Origin: Coffea arabica | Taxonomy: Eukaryota; Streptophyta; Magnoliopsida; Gentianales; Rubiaceae | NCBI RefSeq assembly: GCF_036785885.1 | Contig: NC_092329.1 | Span: 8,928,001-8,992,000, forward strand | DNA: 64,000 bases | Direction of reading: 5' to 3' | Shown: positions 33,301-45,617 of the stretch, one piece after another | How the letters are laid out: every line of letters starts with the position of its first letter | Numbering within the stretch: the stretch's first letter is position 1 | Program-made: the position numbers and the translations under genes | Notes under the pieces: generated by a model | Databases searched by the model: none | Told to the model about the DNA's origin: nothing | What the model saw: the letters and a program-made list of their open reading frames with translations, nothing else

Positions 33301-35201
33301 TATTGCCAATGTTTTTGTTGGCTATGTGTTGGTTGTGTATGTTGTAATTCCTATATCTTACTGGGGACTTAATGTGTGCAATGCCAAAAACTTTCCAATA
33401 TTTTCTTCAGAGCTTTTCACCGCACAAGGTCAGGAGTACAACATATTAGCAATTGTTAATCAGAAGTTTGAATTGGATAAAGTGCAGTATGAGCAACAAG
33501 GGAGAATTAACTTCAGCACTTTTTTTGCTCTCGCATATGGATTTGGATTCGCCACCATTGCCTCTACTCTCACTCATGTTGCCTTGTTTTATGGGAGGTA
33601 ACCTTCTCTAATTTTGCTGACTTTCTATTCTTGGTAATTTTAGCTTTTGTCCATGTTAGATTAGTGAATGCTTAATCACCTTTTCTCTGGCCCTGAATAT
33701 ATCTAACAGCTATTTGTAATATGACAGAGAGATATATGACCGTTATCGAGCTTCTTCAAATGCAAGGCCAGATATTCACACTAGATTGATGAGAAAGTAC
33801 AAAGACATTCCTAACATGTGGTTTATCGTGCTTCTTTCGGCGACACTTATTGTTTCTCTTGCACTCTGCATTTTCTTGAAAAAAGAAGTCCAGATGCCTT
33901 ATTGGGGACTTCTACTTGCGGCTGCCGTTTCTTTCCTGTTTACCCTCCCCATCAGCATCATCACTGCAACAACTAATCAGGTAATACTGAAATCCATCTG
34001 CAGCTTTCATTTTCATTTCCTTTGTTAGTCGATTATGCACTCACTTACAGTAGGCAGCTTCTTGTCATCTTAGATTATACTGATTTTGATTCTCTTAAGA
34101 ATGCTACAAGAGATTGTGTTGGTCAATTAGCAAAAAATTAATCTAGCTAACTGAATTTTGATGTTTGTATCACAGACTCCAGGTCTAAATATAATCACAG
34201 AGTATCTCATGGGAGTCATGTATCCTGGAAAACCCACTGCAAATGTCGCTTTTAAGACCTATGGTTACATGAGCATGACTCAAGCAATCTCCTTTCTGAG
34301 CGATTTCAAGCTCGGCCACTATATGAAGATCCCTCCAAGATCAATGTTCTTGGTTCAGGTACTAACTCAATAGATTGTATTAAGTTATTGACAACTTGCT
34401 TTTCCTTAACTGTTAATAGGATCTGTAACTTTGAGCTTTCGTTGGCTGATAATCAGATGTTTAGGCAACTTCATATGTGATTATCAACATAAGAAAGATG
34501 GCATACGTTAGATTCATAATAAGATCTGAATACTTCCATTTGCAATTAATCAACTAAATCTTTATGTCGGTTTGCATTTCCAGTTCCTTGGGACTATAAT
34601 TGCTGGAACAGTTAATCTTGGTGTAGCATGGTGGCTGTTGCATACGGTTGAAGACATATGCCACCAGGATATGACATCAAACAGTCCTTGGACATGTCCC
34701 GGTGATCGAGTTTTCTTTGATGCCTCTGTCATCTGGGGTTTGGTTGGTCCAAAACGAATTTTCGGCCCTCATGGCAATTATTCAGCACTTAACTGGTTCT
34801 TCCTTGGAGGATTACTAGGACCACTTGCAATATGGCTCTTGCACAAACAATTCCCAAAGCAGACCTGGATTCCTCTTATTAACCTTCCAGTAGTCCTTGG
34901 TGCAGCTGCTGATATGCCACCTGCAACCGCATTGAACTACAATTCTTGGATTTTGGTAGGAACAATCTTCAATTTCCTTGTCTTCAGGTATAGAAAGAAA
35001 TGGTGGCAGAGGTACAACTACATTCTTTCCGCGGCATTAGATGCTGGAGTGGCTGTCATGGCAGTTCTGCTTCACTTCACTGTTGGCATGGAGAACAGAA
35101 GCATATCCTGGTGGGGTAACAATAACCCTGAGCATTGTGACTTGGCAACTTGTCCTACTGCTAAAGGCATATCTGTGGACGGCTGTCCTACATTTCACTG
35201 A
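27356..35201 (+). CDS. oligopeptide transporter OPT-2, intact, six exons, 764 aa
   Basis: Recent duplicate of OPT-1. Exons are 27356-27895, 29181-29278, 32995-33597, 33728-33980, 34176-34358 and 34584-35201; exons 2-6 have exactly the same lengths as in OPT-1, and exon 1 is one codon shorter. NPG is at residues 123-125 and KIPPR at 549-553. The cysteine-rich C-terminus is identical. A few exon 1 changes fall at positions conserved in the other three copies, e.g. RRETVIIT where the others have EPLIIT or EPLVIT, and LPTGRFMA for LPIGRFMA. The intron 1 donor is CAG-GTGCGCGCGCGCG, followed by alternating purine-pyrimidine sequence, a poor match to GTAAGT. Intron 1 (1285 bp) and intron 2 (3716 bp) are enlarged by insertions; introns 3-5 keep exactly the OPT-1 lengths (130, 195, 225). 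Confidence 0.9.
28200..29150. other. extra sequence in intron 1 of OPT-2, probable insertion
   Basis: Not alignable with intron 1 of OPT-1, which is only 521 bp. It includes CACTTAACCCCCTGTACTT near 28401 and TAAAGTGTAATTAACCC near 29111, which are loosely inverted and suggest MITE ends, but I cannot fix the boundaries or a TSD. No coding frame is recognised. Confidence 0.45.
30249..32069 (-). mobile_element. deleted hAT transposon in intron 2 of OPT-2
   Basis: TIRs CAGTGACCGAGCCAGG (left) and CAATGATGGAGCCAAGG (complement of the right end) match the common plant hAT terminus. The exact 8-bp duplication GGTACGCA lies at 30241-30248 and 32070-32077. Intron 2 of OPT-1 has the equivalent empty site near 10055. 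Subterminal G-rich runs GGGGGGCC face inwards on both sides. The element is 1821 bp and encodes only the C-terminal part of a transposase, antisense to OPT-2. Confidence 0.93.
30615..31898 (-). pseudogene. hAT transposase remnant (C-terminal half, two stops)
   Basis: The intact reading frame from 31586 down to 30615 (323 aa) holds the transposase core and the C-terminal hAT dimerisation region, with the motif [16 protein letters not shown] and a downstream YIEKE helix. It resembles the plant TTF-zinc-finger/ZMYM1-like hAT transposases. In the same frame upstream, homologous-looking coding continues to about 31898 ([12 protein letters not shown]) but is broken by TGA at 31614-31616 and TAA at 31818-31820. 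The N-terminal zinc finger and first catalytic portion are missing. Non-functional by itself; mobilised, if at all, in trans. Confidence 0.85.
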
Positions 35202-38200
35202 TTACTGTATTGCTTCCCCATAGTTTGAAAGTTGTAAGATAGAGCTTGAGCTTTGGAAAAATTACCACACAGAGCTGTGTATAGATAGAATCTTCTTAAG
35301 TTGCTCTATAAGCAATGGCGTTTTAGCTCATATTGAATGCTGAAGGATTTTTTTCTTGCTCCTGCATATGCTTTAAGTTGTAAGCGTCTAGCAGCAATTT
35401 ACTTGTTGAAGTAGTTTTGTCCACGCGAAAGAAGTTTGGCTTAGCAAATTAGCATACATTACGAGAAAATTTTTTTTTTTGCTGTCAAAGTGTACCGTAT
35501 TAGGTATTTAGGTATGAGTTTATCTACAAAAAATGATACAGTATAATTAAACGATAAATACAAATATGAAAACCCCTAAATATATCAGAGTGTAGACCAT
35601 TTTTAACTTGCGTCTATCATATAACTCATATGTTGCTTAGTATTGGATTTTCCATTACATAAATTCTCTATTTCTAAATTCAATAGACTTTCTTACCATT
35701 TTATGATATATAATTCAAACCTTCTTGTTACATTTAAAGTAACTGATATTTGTCGTTTTTGCTTTTATAATATAGCCTTTTTCACATGTAAACTATGAAA
35801 AATTTCAAGTAATTTTGCGTTTTGAGAAAGTGCAAAAATTCATGCAATATAGAAATATCTACATTGTAGCTTTATCCTACCAAATTGAATTTAGCCACCT
35901 CGTTTTGTTGGGGAAAAAAAAAAGAATTTAGCCACCTAAAAAAAAGGCGATATATGCACCAAACATGAAGAAAGATGGAGTAATCAACAAATAGCCTCCC
36001 AAATGGGGCAACATTTTGAATTGCTACTCAATCCTTGAACAATAAGAGCATAACTACAGAAGTTTCCCATGTCAGCATCTATGTGGACGCCCATTTGGAC
36101 TTGTGCTGCATGCATAAATGTCCCTAAATATTTAAGAACTAAGGACAATGGGTACGTCTGGAATCTGGATTACGTATTTTTTTAAAATATTATTTACTTG
36201 TATCGTATATATATATTTTAATTATTATATATATATAAATTTCAAATATAAAGAAAAAAAATCTCATGTTGATTTTCTTTTGTCGGGAATATATTTGGGT
36301 AGTTAACTTTGTAGCGGGATACACAATGAATAGGATTAATCTCATCTTGCATATCTCCTATTCTTTTAATTTGTTTTCAAAAATTTTTTCTAACAAGGGA
36401 GGGATGGAATTTAAAAAGCATGGGGAGGAAAAGTAATTTAGAAGAGTTTTAATTTTAACTACTAGATCAAGACCTTCTTGACCTCTTACACTTTTAATTA
36501 ATTCTTGATAAAGAGTATGTTTGTATAGAGGTTTAATTGCAAAATTTTTTCATTGCATCTAAACACGTTTTCTAACTATCTTTTATTTTTTTCAGCTACC
36601 TTTTTATCTCATTCACATCACACTACAAAAATTGCTACAGTATTTTGTGTCAAAATATTATTCCAAATATCTCCTATTGTATTTGCATTAATGCACTCTT
36701 ACAGAAAGCTAATGAAAAATGCTGACATGCAAAGCCACAAAAAGAAAAGAAAAATTGAATAAGATACCCGATTTTAGTTTGGTGACTTTTTTTTTGTTAT
36801 TCTTTTTTTCCAAAGGAATCAATAATGGTTCTCCACCTATGACTCAAACCAGTGATTTACTGGCCCACGTAAAGCGAATTGAATTGATCTTCGTTATCAA
36901 TTTTGGTGACCTTGACTAAAAATAATTCTTAATCAAATTTTTATCAGTTTCATCTTTGGTTTTTTTCTAGATATGTACTATCAAATAACCTTCATTTTAC
37001 TTTCATCTTCCGACTATGTTACCGCATAATTACCAGACGTAGTCAGGATTTTCAGTAGAGAGTTTCATGTTTAGTAACTTCTTGTACAACCTAGAAATGA
37101 CAACAACAACGTAAATGAGGATAATAATATTGACTCTAATGTTTTCACAGTTAATACATACAAAAGTATGTATATATGTACAGACACTGAGGAATATAAG
37201 ATTTTCCATTAGTTTCTCGTTTATATTAATTGTGGAAAAGGTTTTCATTTAAGTCTCAAAAATACTACTTCTAATGGTTAGCTTCTTCGCGACGTGGATG
37301 GTTATTTTGGTGACTACTAAATTTAGACAGGAACTTATTTTGGTTAAAAAGGTGGATAAATGAAACAGATTCCCACTAAAAATTAGAGAGTTACAATAGT
37401 TTCTACCTTTTTCTACAAATTTTCTGTATCTAATCATTTACAAGAAGTAATTAGAAAAGAAAAAGAACCTGAAATTGAAAAGTAGATTTTACTACTTTTG
37501 GAATTTTTATTGTTGAGTGCTTGTCAATACACCTATTTTTGTTCAAGATTACCATGTGCATCAGTGCATGTATACGCCCATATTAATTTCTCAAAAAATT
37601 ACAACCTAAGATTAAAATGATATGAAGAAGGCATACATACAAAGCAGGGAATAAAAAAAGAATTAATCTTTTTTATACTAATAGTGTATATGCTATCAGC
37701 CTTGAATTAATAATAACTATTCAAAATTGAATTTAAAATTTAACTTTTGCACATATATCATGATCTAACGATGATAGTGTATACACTGTATATAAGATTT
37801 ACTCATAAAATAATTCATTAATTTGGAGTCTTTAAATGGAAACCATGCTCTGATACTAACTTTTTTGGAGAATGATAACGCATAAATAACCCGCCATTGA
37901 AATAGTAATATCTCTTATATTTATAAAAGGAAAGGGTGGTTACAATAGAAATAACGAAACAATTAGCATATGAATTACCATTTATCGGAAAATCATGTGC
38001 TAAAGTTATTAAACAAGAATGAAACTCTAAAAGTATATTATTTCAGAAAAGAAAATTATTATAAGAAAGTGAATATCAATTAGGAGTAGAAGAGATGAGT
38101 GATTCTAGAAAAATACTGTTGATATCAAAATCTCAATCAATTAGGGAATCTGTGTATGTCAGTAAGCTGATGATGGGAGTAAGGGAAAATTAGGGAGAGA

Positions 38201-38995
38201 GTAATTACGGACAGATATGATAGATGTTAGAACAATAAATTTCAAATAAATAGGTCTAATACCAACTATGTACTAGTATATAAATGAAGAAAAATGTTAA
38301 TTGCACCTTCCTCTTTTTGTTAATCGTACTTTCACTATTATTTTATCAATAATTTTCATTTATTAGACTATGCAATAAAACAAATAATGAAAGTACAATT
38401 AACAAAAAAAAGTGGAGTGAAATTAACATTCCCCTGTAAATGATTTTGAACTTAGAATCTCTATTAATAAAAACATGAAAAGCAAGTATAATATCAATTT
38501 CTCAGTCATATACATATATAATTCGAATTCTACAAATGCTAAAAGAGTGAAATAAAAAAATTGGCAAGGATGGTGATGGAGAACAGAATAAGTGTGTAAG
38601 CTAGGCGGGCAAGAATCGACAATATATGAATACAATAAATTGCCATGAAACAAAAGTTCAGTGTACTAAATACTCTTATTCAACATACAATTTGATGAGT
38701 TGGAGTCAGAAAACAAAGGGCAATGTACTTGGTCTTCAGAACATTAGAGGTGCAAAGTTGCCTCACACAGCACCGTCAGACAACAGTTAGTCACACACTC
38801 ACACACTGGTGTCTGTCTGATATTCGGAAAGATACCATAAATGGAGGATACAAGAAGATTTTTGTATCCTTTATTACATTGATGAACTTGACATAAAAGT
38901 TCACATAACAAATCTCGGACATTTGAATTGAAAGGATATTAACTATTCTCATTTCTCTAGATACCCTCTCAAAAGAACTCACACAAACCTCCTCC
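35202..38995. other. OPT-2 3' flank and intergenic DNA before OPT-3
   Basis: 35202-38371 is collinear with the OPT-1 3' flank minus the unit-A insertions. Around 38287-38435 two arms (GTTAATTGCACCTTCC... and its imperfect complement ending GAAATTAACATTCCCC) form a foldback MITE-like structure at the right end of unit B. 38436-38995 has no gene and should hold the OPT-3 promoter; no clear TATA box is seen. Confidence 0.5.
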
Positions 38996-41900
38996 ATGGC
39001 GTCTATGGATATACACCTAGATGATTCAACCACGAAAGATCCAAAATGCAATGGCTCTGACGCTGATGATGATGTTGTAGACCCTGATGAAATTTCCCCT
39101 GTAGAACAAGTTCGATTGACGGTCCCAACCCATGATGATCCTTCCATCCCAGTGTGGACTTTTCGAATGTGGTTTCTTGGGATATTATCATGTGGGCTTC
39201 TGGCTTTTCTCAACACATTCTTCGGTTACAGAACTGAACCACTTATCATAACTATGATTTCTGCACAAGTTGCCACATTGCCTGTAGGAAAATTTATGGC
39301 CAAAGTCCTACCAGAAAAGAAATTTAAGATACCGGGTTTTGGTTCCAGGGAATTTTCGTTGAATCCAGGGCCATTTAATATTAAAGAGCACGCATTAATC
39401 TCCATATTTGCTAATACTGGCAGTGGATTTGGGAGTGGAGCTGCTTATGCTATTAGTATTGTGGATATTGTCAAGGTTTTTTATCACAGAAAAATTTCTT
39501 TCTTGGCTAGTTGGATTCTTGTTGTCACAACCCAGGTTTGTTTAGATGTTTAAGTAAATTCATTCTTGTATGACTACCGGTAAACATATGTTTATTGATT
39601 CATGCTTAGTCGAGCCTTTAATCAATCAGGTCTTGGGATATGGTTGGGCTGGGATTATTAGAAAGTATGTTGTGGAAGCTGCAGAGATGTGGTGGCCAGC
39701 GAGTCTTGTTCAAGTTTCTCTTCTCAGGTAATTTCAACTATTTCTTTTATTTTCTTTCCCTTTTTATATCTTTTTCTCAGACCAGTTAACATTAGAGAAT
39801 TATTAGCATAAAGAATAGCATATTACTTTATTTTGGATTTCCACAAATGACACTTTTTAATTTTGAGAATTCTTTTAATCCTACCACTATCTATGAAGTG
39901 CAGGGCAGGCTTTTGTCCAATGCCACCCTAAAATTCTTCAAAAGCACCCTTAAAGGGGGGGGGGGGGGGGTAGTCTTTTCTCACAATTTTATTTTCCATT
40001 GTCATCAATCAAAGATATATAAATGAAATCATCAAACTCATGTAGTTTATTCAATAATTTCATTGCAGGGCTCTCCATGAGAAAGATAGTAGGCGCATGT
40101 CAAGGGGGAAATTCTTTCTAATTGCAGTAACCTGCAGCTTCTCTTGGTACACATTCCCTGGCCTACTATTTCCAACCTTGTCGAGCCTTTCGGTGCTCTG
40201 CTTGGTGTTTCCCAGCTCAATAACTGCTCAACAAATTGGTTCTGGGCTAAAAGGTCTGGGTATAGGAGCCTTCACTTTCGATTGGTCTGTCATAGCTTCG
40301 TTCCTGGGAAGTCCTCTTGTCTCTCCATTCTTTGCAACTGTCAATATTTTGGTGGGCTATGTAGCAGCAATCTATGTCTTGATTCCTATAGCTTACTGGG
40401 GTCTCAACTTGTACAATGCGAACAAATATCCGTTCTTCTCTCCGCATTTGTTTGATAGCCAGGGGCAGCCATATGAAGTATCGGCTATTGTGAATGACAA
40501 CTTTGAGCTAGACTTGCCAACATATGAGAAGCAGGGACGAATACATATCACCATGTTTTTTGCTATTGCTTACGCCCTTAATTTCGCTACTGTGATTGCC
40601 ACAATCGTTCACGTGGCTTGTTTTAATGGAAAGTAAGTTGTTTCGAAACTTATCACTGTGCAGAAATAATTCATGTCTTGCATTTTTTTTTTTTGATAAA
40701 TGGTTCCTAATCAGAACCAGAAGTGTATCCTATCCAAATTGGGATACGTTTTGTTTAGATACAATGACAATTCCAATTGCGAAAGACAAGAATCACAGTT
40801 GTCCTTTCAAATTTTTACACCATGCACTATGCTTCTGAATTTGCTAGTGTACTGTATTCCTTGTTTGTCAATAATTTCAGTGATGATTTAGTTAGTGGTG
40901 ATTTCTAGTTTTCCTATTGTTGTGTTAATCATATGAAAAATCTCTTTGAGCAGAGATATTTATCGTCGCTTCATGGCTTCAAACAAAGGAAAACCAGACA
41001 TTCACACAAAACTCATGAGGAAATACGAGGATGTTCCTTCCTGGTGGTTTGGCCTCCTGCTTTCATTCTCATTGGTTCTCTCACTCTTGCTTTGCATATT
41101 CTTGAACGATCAGGTTCAATTGCCCTGGTGGGGACTCCTTTTTGCTGCTGGAATTGCTCTACTCTTTACCCTCCCAATAAGCACCATAACAGCCACCACA
41201 AATCAGGTAAACTAGATCGAACTTCAGTTGATCTCCATTACAAAATTAATAGTGAATTTTCCTTTTCATGAATATGTTTTGCTAGGCCTCTTATTCTTGT
41301 TCTGAAGTTAAAGTTGCATGAAGGCTGATAAACTAGTTTTTAGTACTTCAGGAATGACATGTAACGCATGTATCATGTATGTTAAGAGCTATTTGATCTA
41401 AATCCTGAAAAAAAGAAAAAGAAAATAAGAGCATCATGCATTTACCACATTTGATTACAACACCTCTTGTAACTATTAATCTGTCATGTTTGCAGACACC
41501 TGGGCTAAACGTCATTACAGAATATGTTTTCGGTATAATACATCCCGGCAGGCCTGTGGCCAATGTTTGCTTTAAAACTTATGGATACATAAGCATGAGT
41601 CAAGCTTTGCCTTTCTGAATGATTTTAAGCTAGGCCACTACATGAAGATTCCTCCAAGGTCCATGTTCATCGTTCAGGTAGTTTTTTCTGGCTTCTCCTC
41701 TGTTATTTGTGCCTACCATGTTTAGTTGTGGGAGATTGGTATCGTATATCTCTAACTGAACCAAGGGAAATCCATTAATATTGCAGATCATATATATATA
41801 TTTTTTTCTTTTCAAATGGTGCCCTGACAAAGTACAATAACAATGTGAAATTCAGCCATACTCATTTTGGTGACTACACCTGGCAGGACAATTCGTCTTA

Positions 41901-43051
41901 TTTTGTGATTAAGATTCAAATATAGAACAATGTATCTTTGCTACAACAAATCAATAGGCCCTGCTAGTGTTTAAGCAATCGGTAATTTCACCAGGGGCCA
42001 GCTAGTTAGAAAACCACACCGGAATACAGAATTTTTAAGCATTTATAATTGATTCCTTATTTTCTTATGAAGGATTAGACAATAGTTTTAGTTTTCCCAA
42101 CATGTGAACTCACGAGTCAGTGATATTCTTGGAGCTGTGAGTTCAGTTAATTAGGATCTCTGTAAATTCTGAAAAAAGATGTGATAGTGGATGCATGAGG
42201 TTAGGCATAAAAAATATATATAGTATGTATCAGTGTCAACGAATAATTAAGTTACTTTTTGCCTGAAGTCATATTTGAGATAACAACAGATGCATGTTCT
42301 AGTAGACAATCAAGTATGTTTAGATCTACCCTGTTTTTCAATTATTGCATTCGTTTTTCATCGAACAAGTTTATCATTGTTTACTCCAAGAAATTCTAGT
42401 TCTTAGCTTAACTAGTCTTGCTTCAAAATCTAGTTCCTTGGAACGATCATTGCGGGGACAATCAACATTTCTACAGCTTGGTACATGTTAACAAGCATCG
42501 AGAACATATGCCATCCAGAACTACTTCCACCTGATAGTCCTTGGACCTGCCCTGGTGACAATACCTTTTATAGTGCATCAGTAATATGGGGCTTAATTGG
42601 ACCAATGCGAATCTTCGGGCGACTTGGCGATTATTCTGCCCTTAATTGGGGTTTCATTATAGGTGGTCTAGCTCCCATTTTGGTATGGTTGACACACAAA
42701 ACATTCCCTAGCCAGGACTGGATCAAGCTTGTAAACTTCCCAGTACTTTTTGGAGCTACAAGTTTGATGTTTCCGGCTACCTCTGTGAACTACAATGGCT
42801 GGTTTGTTGTCGGAATTGTATTCAATTACTTCGTTTATCGGTATAAAAAGAAATGGTGGCAGAGGTACAACTATATTCTATCAGCTGGACTGGATGCTGG
42901 CTTGGCTTTCATGGGGGTGCTCTTGTATTTCTGCCTCCAATATGAGAACAAAACCATTTCCTGGTGGGGAAGCGAAGGAGACCATTGCAATTTGGCTAGT
43001 TGTCCAACAGCCATGGGCATTGAAGTTGATGGATGTCCATTGCAACATTAG
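38996..43051 (+). pseudogene. oligopeptide transporter OPT-3, frameshifted in exon 5
   Basis: Six exons as in the other copies: 38996-39535, 39630-39727, 40069-40632, 40954-41206, 41496-41677 and 42434-43051, all GT-AG. Exon 5 is 182 nt where the three paralogues have 183: one base is missing in CAAGCTTTGCCTTTC (about 41604-41610). The shift gives TGA at 41616-41618 after codon 525 of an expected 751. The reading frame of KIPPR and all of exon 6 is otherwise preserved, so the lesion is recent or a sequence error. NPG is at 123-125. Other departures from the paralogues are EAAEMWW for EPAEMWW or EPAHMWW in exon 2 and LMFPATSVN where the others have MPPAT in exon 6. A truncated product would lack the last membrane segments. 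A second in-frame ATG lies three codons into the gene. Confidence 0.85.
39955..39970 (+). repeat. poly-G tract, 16 G, in OPT-3 intron 2
   Basis: Sixteen consecutive guanines in intron 2 of OPT-3, the second long G homopolymer of the window. Confidence 0.85.
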
Positions 43052-43329
43052 AGCTACCTAAATGTCGATTGAACAAACGTAAATTGTACTATTATGTTTT
43101 TCTTGTTGGAATCATTTGGTGTTACAAACATATATACAGCTTATTCTACATGCATAAGCAAAAAGTAGTTTCGCACGTCAATTTATCAGTACTATATTCA
43201 GATTTTACCTGATGGCTTGAACACAAGCCGGGCAATTCACCAATTTGCTCATTTCCCACATAAATGGACAAATATCTGACAACAATATCGCTTTGCAGGA
43301 TACTTGGAGCAATGAAAATATCAATAATC

Positions 43330-43590
43330 GGATGTATACATATTTGTCTTCTTTGATTTTATGGTTACGTTTACAAAAAAAAGTTGATAGATATTATGAA
43401 ACTAATGCTAATATGATGTAGTCGTACATGTGTAAATATTTATCTTCTTTGATTTTACGAAAAAGTTCTATAGTCGGATGCAGTTGTATACGTATAAATA
43501 TTGGTCTTCTTTGATTTTATGGTTATGTTCACGAAAAAGTTGATAGATGTTATAAAACTAATGCTACTATGATGTAGGATTTCTGATGTT
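43330..43590 (+). repeat. degenerate direct repeats 3' of OPT-3
   Basis: Three imperfect copies of a unit containing TCTTCTTTGATTTTA(T/C)GGTTA, GAAAAAGTTGATAGAT and ACTAATGCTA-TATGATGTAG follow one another downstream of the OPT-3 stop codon. No coding potential. Confidence 0.6.
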
Positions 43591-43687
43591 TATATGGTGG
43601 GGGCTATGCTAAAAAATTAATGGAAGCCAAAAAGGATCTCTAATTTCAGTGCCACCAAATGAATGAAACTAGAACTCTACAGTTATA

Positions 43688-45352
43688 ACTAGTCCTAAAA
43701 CCCATGCTATGCACGGTCTTAAAGAATATCATGTGAAAAAAAAAGAAAAAAGAATAGTTAGAAATACATAACACGAAAAAATTTAATAAATGATAGCTTA
43801 ATGTATGAAATATTAAACAATTTTTAACTATTGTCTACTTAGTACAAACAAATATTAAAAAATAAAAAGACTTACAAAAAATATTGTAATTTTTAATTTT
43901 AAGTCATTAATATATTTGGTAGGTCATTAGTTTGTAATTTGCATGTTTTCTTTATTTTTGGGTTTGTATTTAAATTTATTTTTGACAAACCTCTTTAGTT
44001 TTTATTACCATCTTCCAAGAAAGTATTTAAAAGTTCTGACAAAGTCTTAATGATTAAACATTTTGAAATAGTTTTAAATAATAAAATTTTTGTAATCTTT
44101 TAAATTTTAGAAATTAAAATAGATGAAAATTCTAGAAAAAGGAATGGAGGTTTGGGAGCCTTTTTATCCCCAAGAAAATTTTATTTAAGTATAGAGATCA
44201 TTATGTTTAAAATTTTTCCAGACATTTGTATGGATACTCAGTAGATAAAATTAACAGATGTAGAAACACAAGTTGGTTCAATTGGTAAAAATAGAAACTT
44301 CCTCACAAAAGATCTTGCATTTGAATTTCACTGCTAATGTGAGGATTATGTTGGTGAACGGTTTCACTGCTAATGTGAGGATTATGTTAGTGGATGATTT
44401 GTAAGAATCTATATAAGCAATCTATGGTGCTAATTTCATTGCCAATGTGAAAACTGTATTGATAGATGATTTGTAAAAACTTTTATAAGCAACCTCACAT
44501 GTTTGAAGTGTGATGCTCCAATCGTTGAGATAGTTCAAATAACAGCATGAAATGGACATCTTTTCTCTTTGGGAAGTTTTGGAGCACTCTTCATTTCCTC
44601 CCGATATAAATAGAAAGTGCGACAATGTAAATTCCTGTCAATTGTATTTTTTTAAGCAAAAAAAAATTTGGGTGGGTTCGCCTTTGATCTCAATCATGAG
44701 TCAAAGCATGCCTCTAGACCATAAATTGTTTATAAGGATTTTATATATCGTCGACCTATACAGTCCATCAAGATTTAAACACATTATCGGTAAGGAAGAA
44801 GTCTATTTTCACCAACTGAACCAAGTTGTATTGCTGTCGATTGTATTGTTACCATTGGGATTTCAGATTAAATATAACATAAAGGCAGTATATTTTGGAG
44901 TCAAATCACTTTATTTTGCAAATCATGAATAGGGTAAATCTTTTATACCCTTATTATATAAACACTATCAGGTCTAAATATATATTACATGTATAAAATT
45001 TGATATTTAAATTTAAATTCAAATAATGTGTCATACATCTAACCCTATTAGTATATACACTGATAGTGTAGGAAAGATTAATTTTCATAAATAAGGTGCA
45101 ATAGATTTATGTTCTTTGGCAAATTTTTAAGCGTTGAAAAGGGTATTTTGGACTGTATAAATGGGTTTGCTTGTCTAATATCGACTTATTTAGGGTTCAT
45201 TTTGCCGTGTTAATAATGGCTGGATTAAGAATGAAATTCCGTCGAAATATGTGTAAATCTGTATTTAAAACAAATTGAATCTAGTATTAAAAACTTTAAA
45301 TCATAGAATTTTTTAACAGTGTGATAATCCTGTGCCGGGGTGAAAAACTAGT
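43688..45352. mobile_element. region bounded by two opposed Helitron-like 3' ends
   Basis: On the minus strand, a hairpin CCGTGC-ATA-GCATGGG followed by TTTTAGGACTAGT ends at 43688. On the plus strand, CCTGTGCCGGGG followed by TGAAAAACTAGT ends at 45348-45352 with a shorter stem. Both look like Helitron 3' termini facing outwards. Whether these are two truncated elements or one composite cannot be decided, and no 5' TC ends are assigned. The AT-rich interior has no gene. Inside, at about 44268-44340, TTGGTTCAATTGGTA followed by GATCTTGCATTTGAATTTC resembles the A and B boxes of a tRNA-derived SINE. The CACTGCTAATGTGAGGATTATGTT unit is then duplicated (44329-44400). Confidence 0.45.
44933..45095. 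repeat. dispersed TATACACT-family repeat
   Basis: TAAATCTTTTATA..., ...TATAAAATTTGATATTTAAATT... and TATACACTGATAGTGTA occur in the same order as at 18631-18782 and, partly, 52510-52640. Probably a small palindromic MITE family. Confidence 0.5.
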
Positions 45353-45617
45353 TTGGACAGAAAGATTCGAGAACAAATCTTGTGCCAAATTGATTTCTCG
45401 AAATCTTAGCCAATATGTCTTTGACTCAAAAGAAAGTTTATCGTTTCAAGGGAATGAAAGACCAATTGGAACAAAACCATTAGGTCTCAAACAATTCCAC
45501 AAGAATCCTACCCCTAACAGAATACTACAAATCTACTAACACTAGCTAACAACACTCTTCTTAAGTCCTCTCTTAACCCTCTTTTCATCATCTTCATCAC
45601 TTTTCATCATCTTCATC

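Larger units (their letters stand above)
19541..38371 (+). repeat. segmental duplication, unit B (contains OPT-2)
   Basis: Second copy of the block described for 2036-19344, collinear throughout. Insertions private to B are a Helitron-like element (21662-23710), a Mutator-like foldback (23962-25067), an AT-rich element (25114-26891), extra sequence in intron 1 of OPT-2 (about 28200-29150) and a hAT element in intron 2 (30249-32069). Alignment with A ends at TTTATTAGACTAT (38371). Confidence 0.9.

Noticed and set aside
41604..41640. Alternative splicing that would skip the OPT-3 frameshift
   Set aside because: No GT-AG pair inside exon 5 restores the frame while keeping the KIPPR segment.
44268..44340. 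tRNA gene
   Set aside because: A- and B-box-like motifs are present, but no cloverleaf can be drawn; a degenerate SINE head is more likely.
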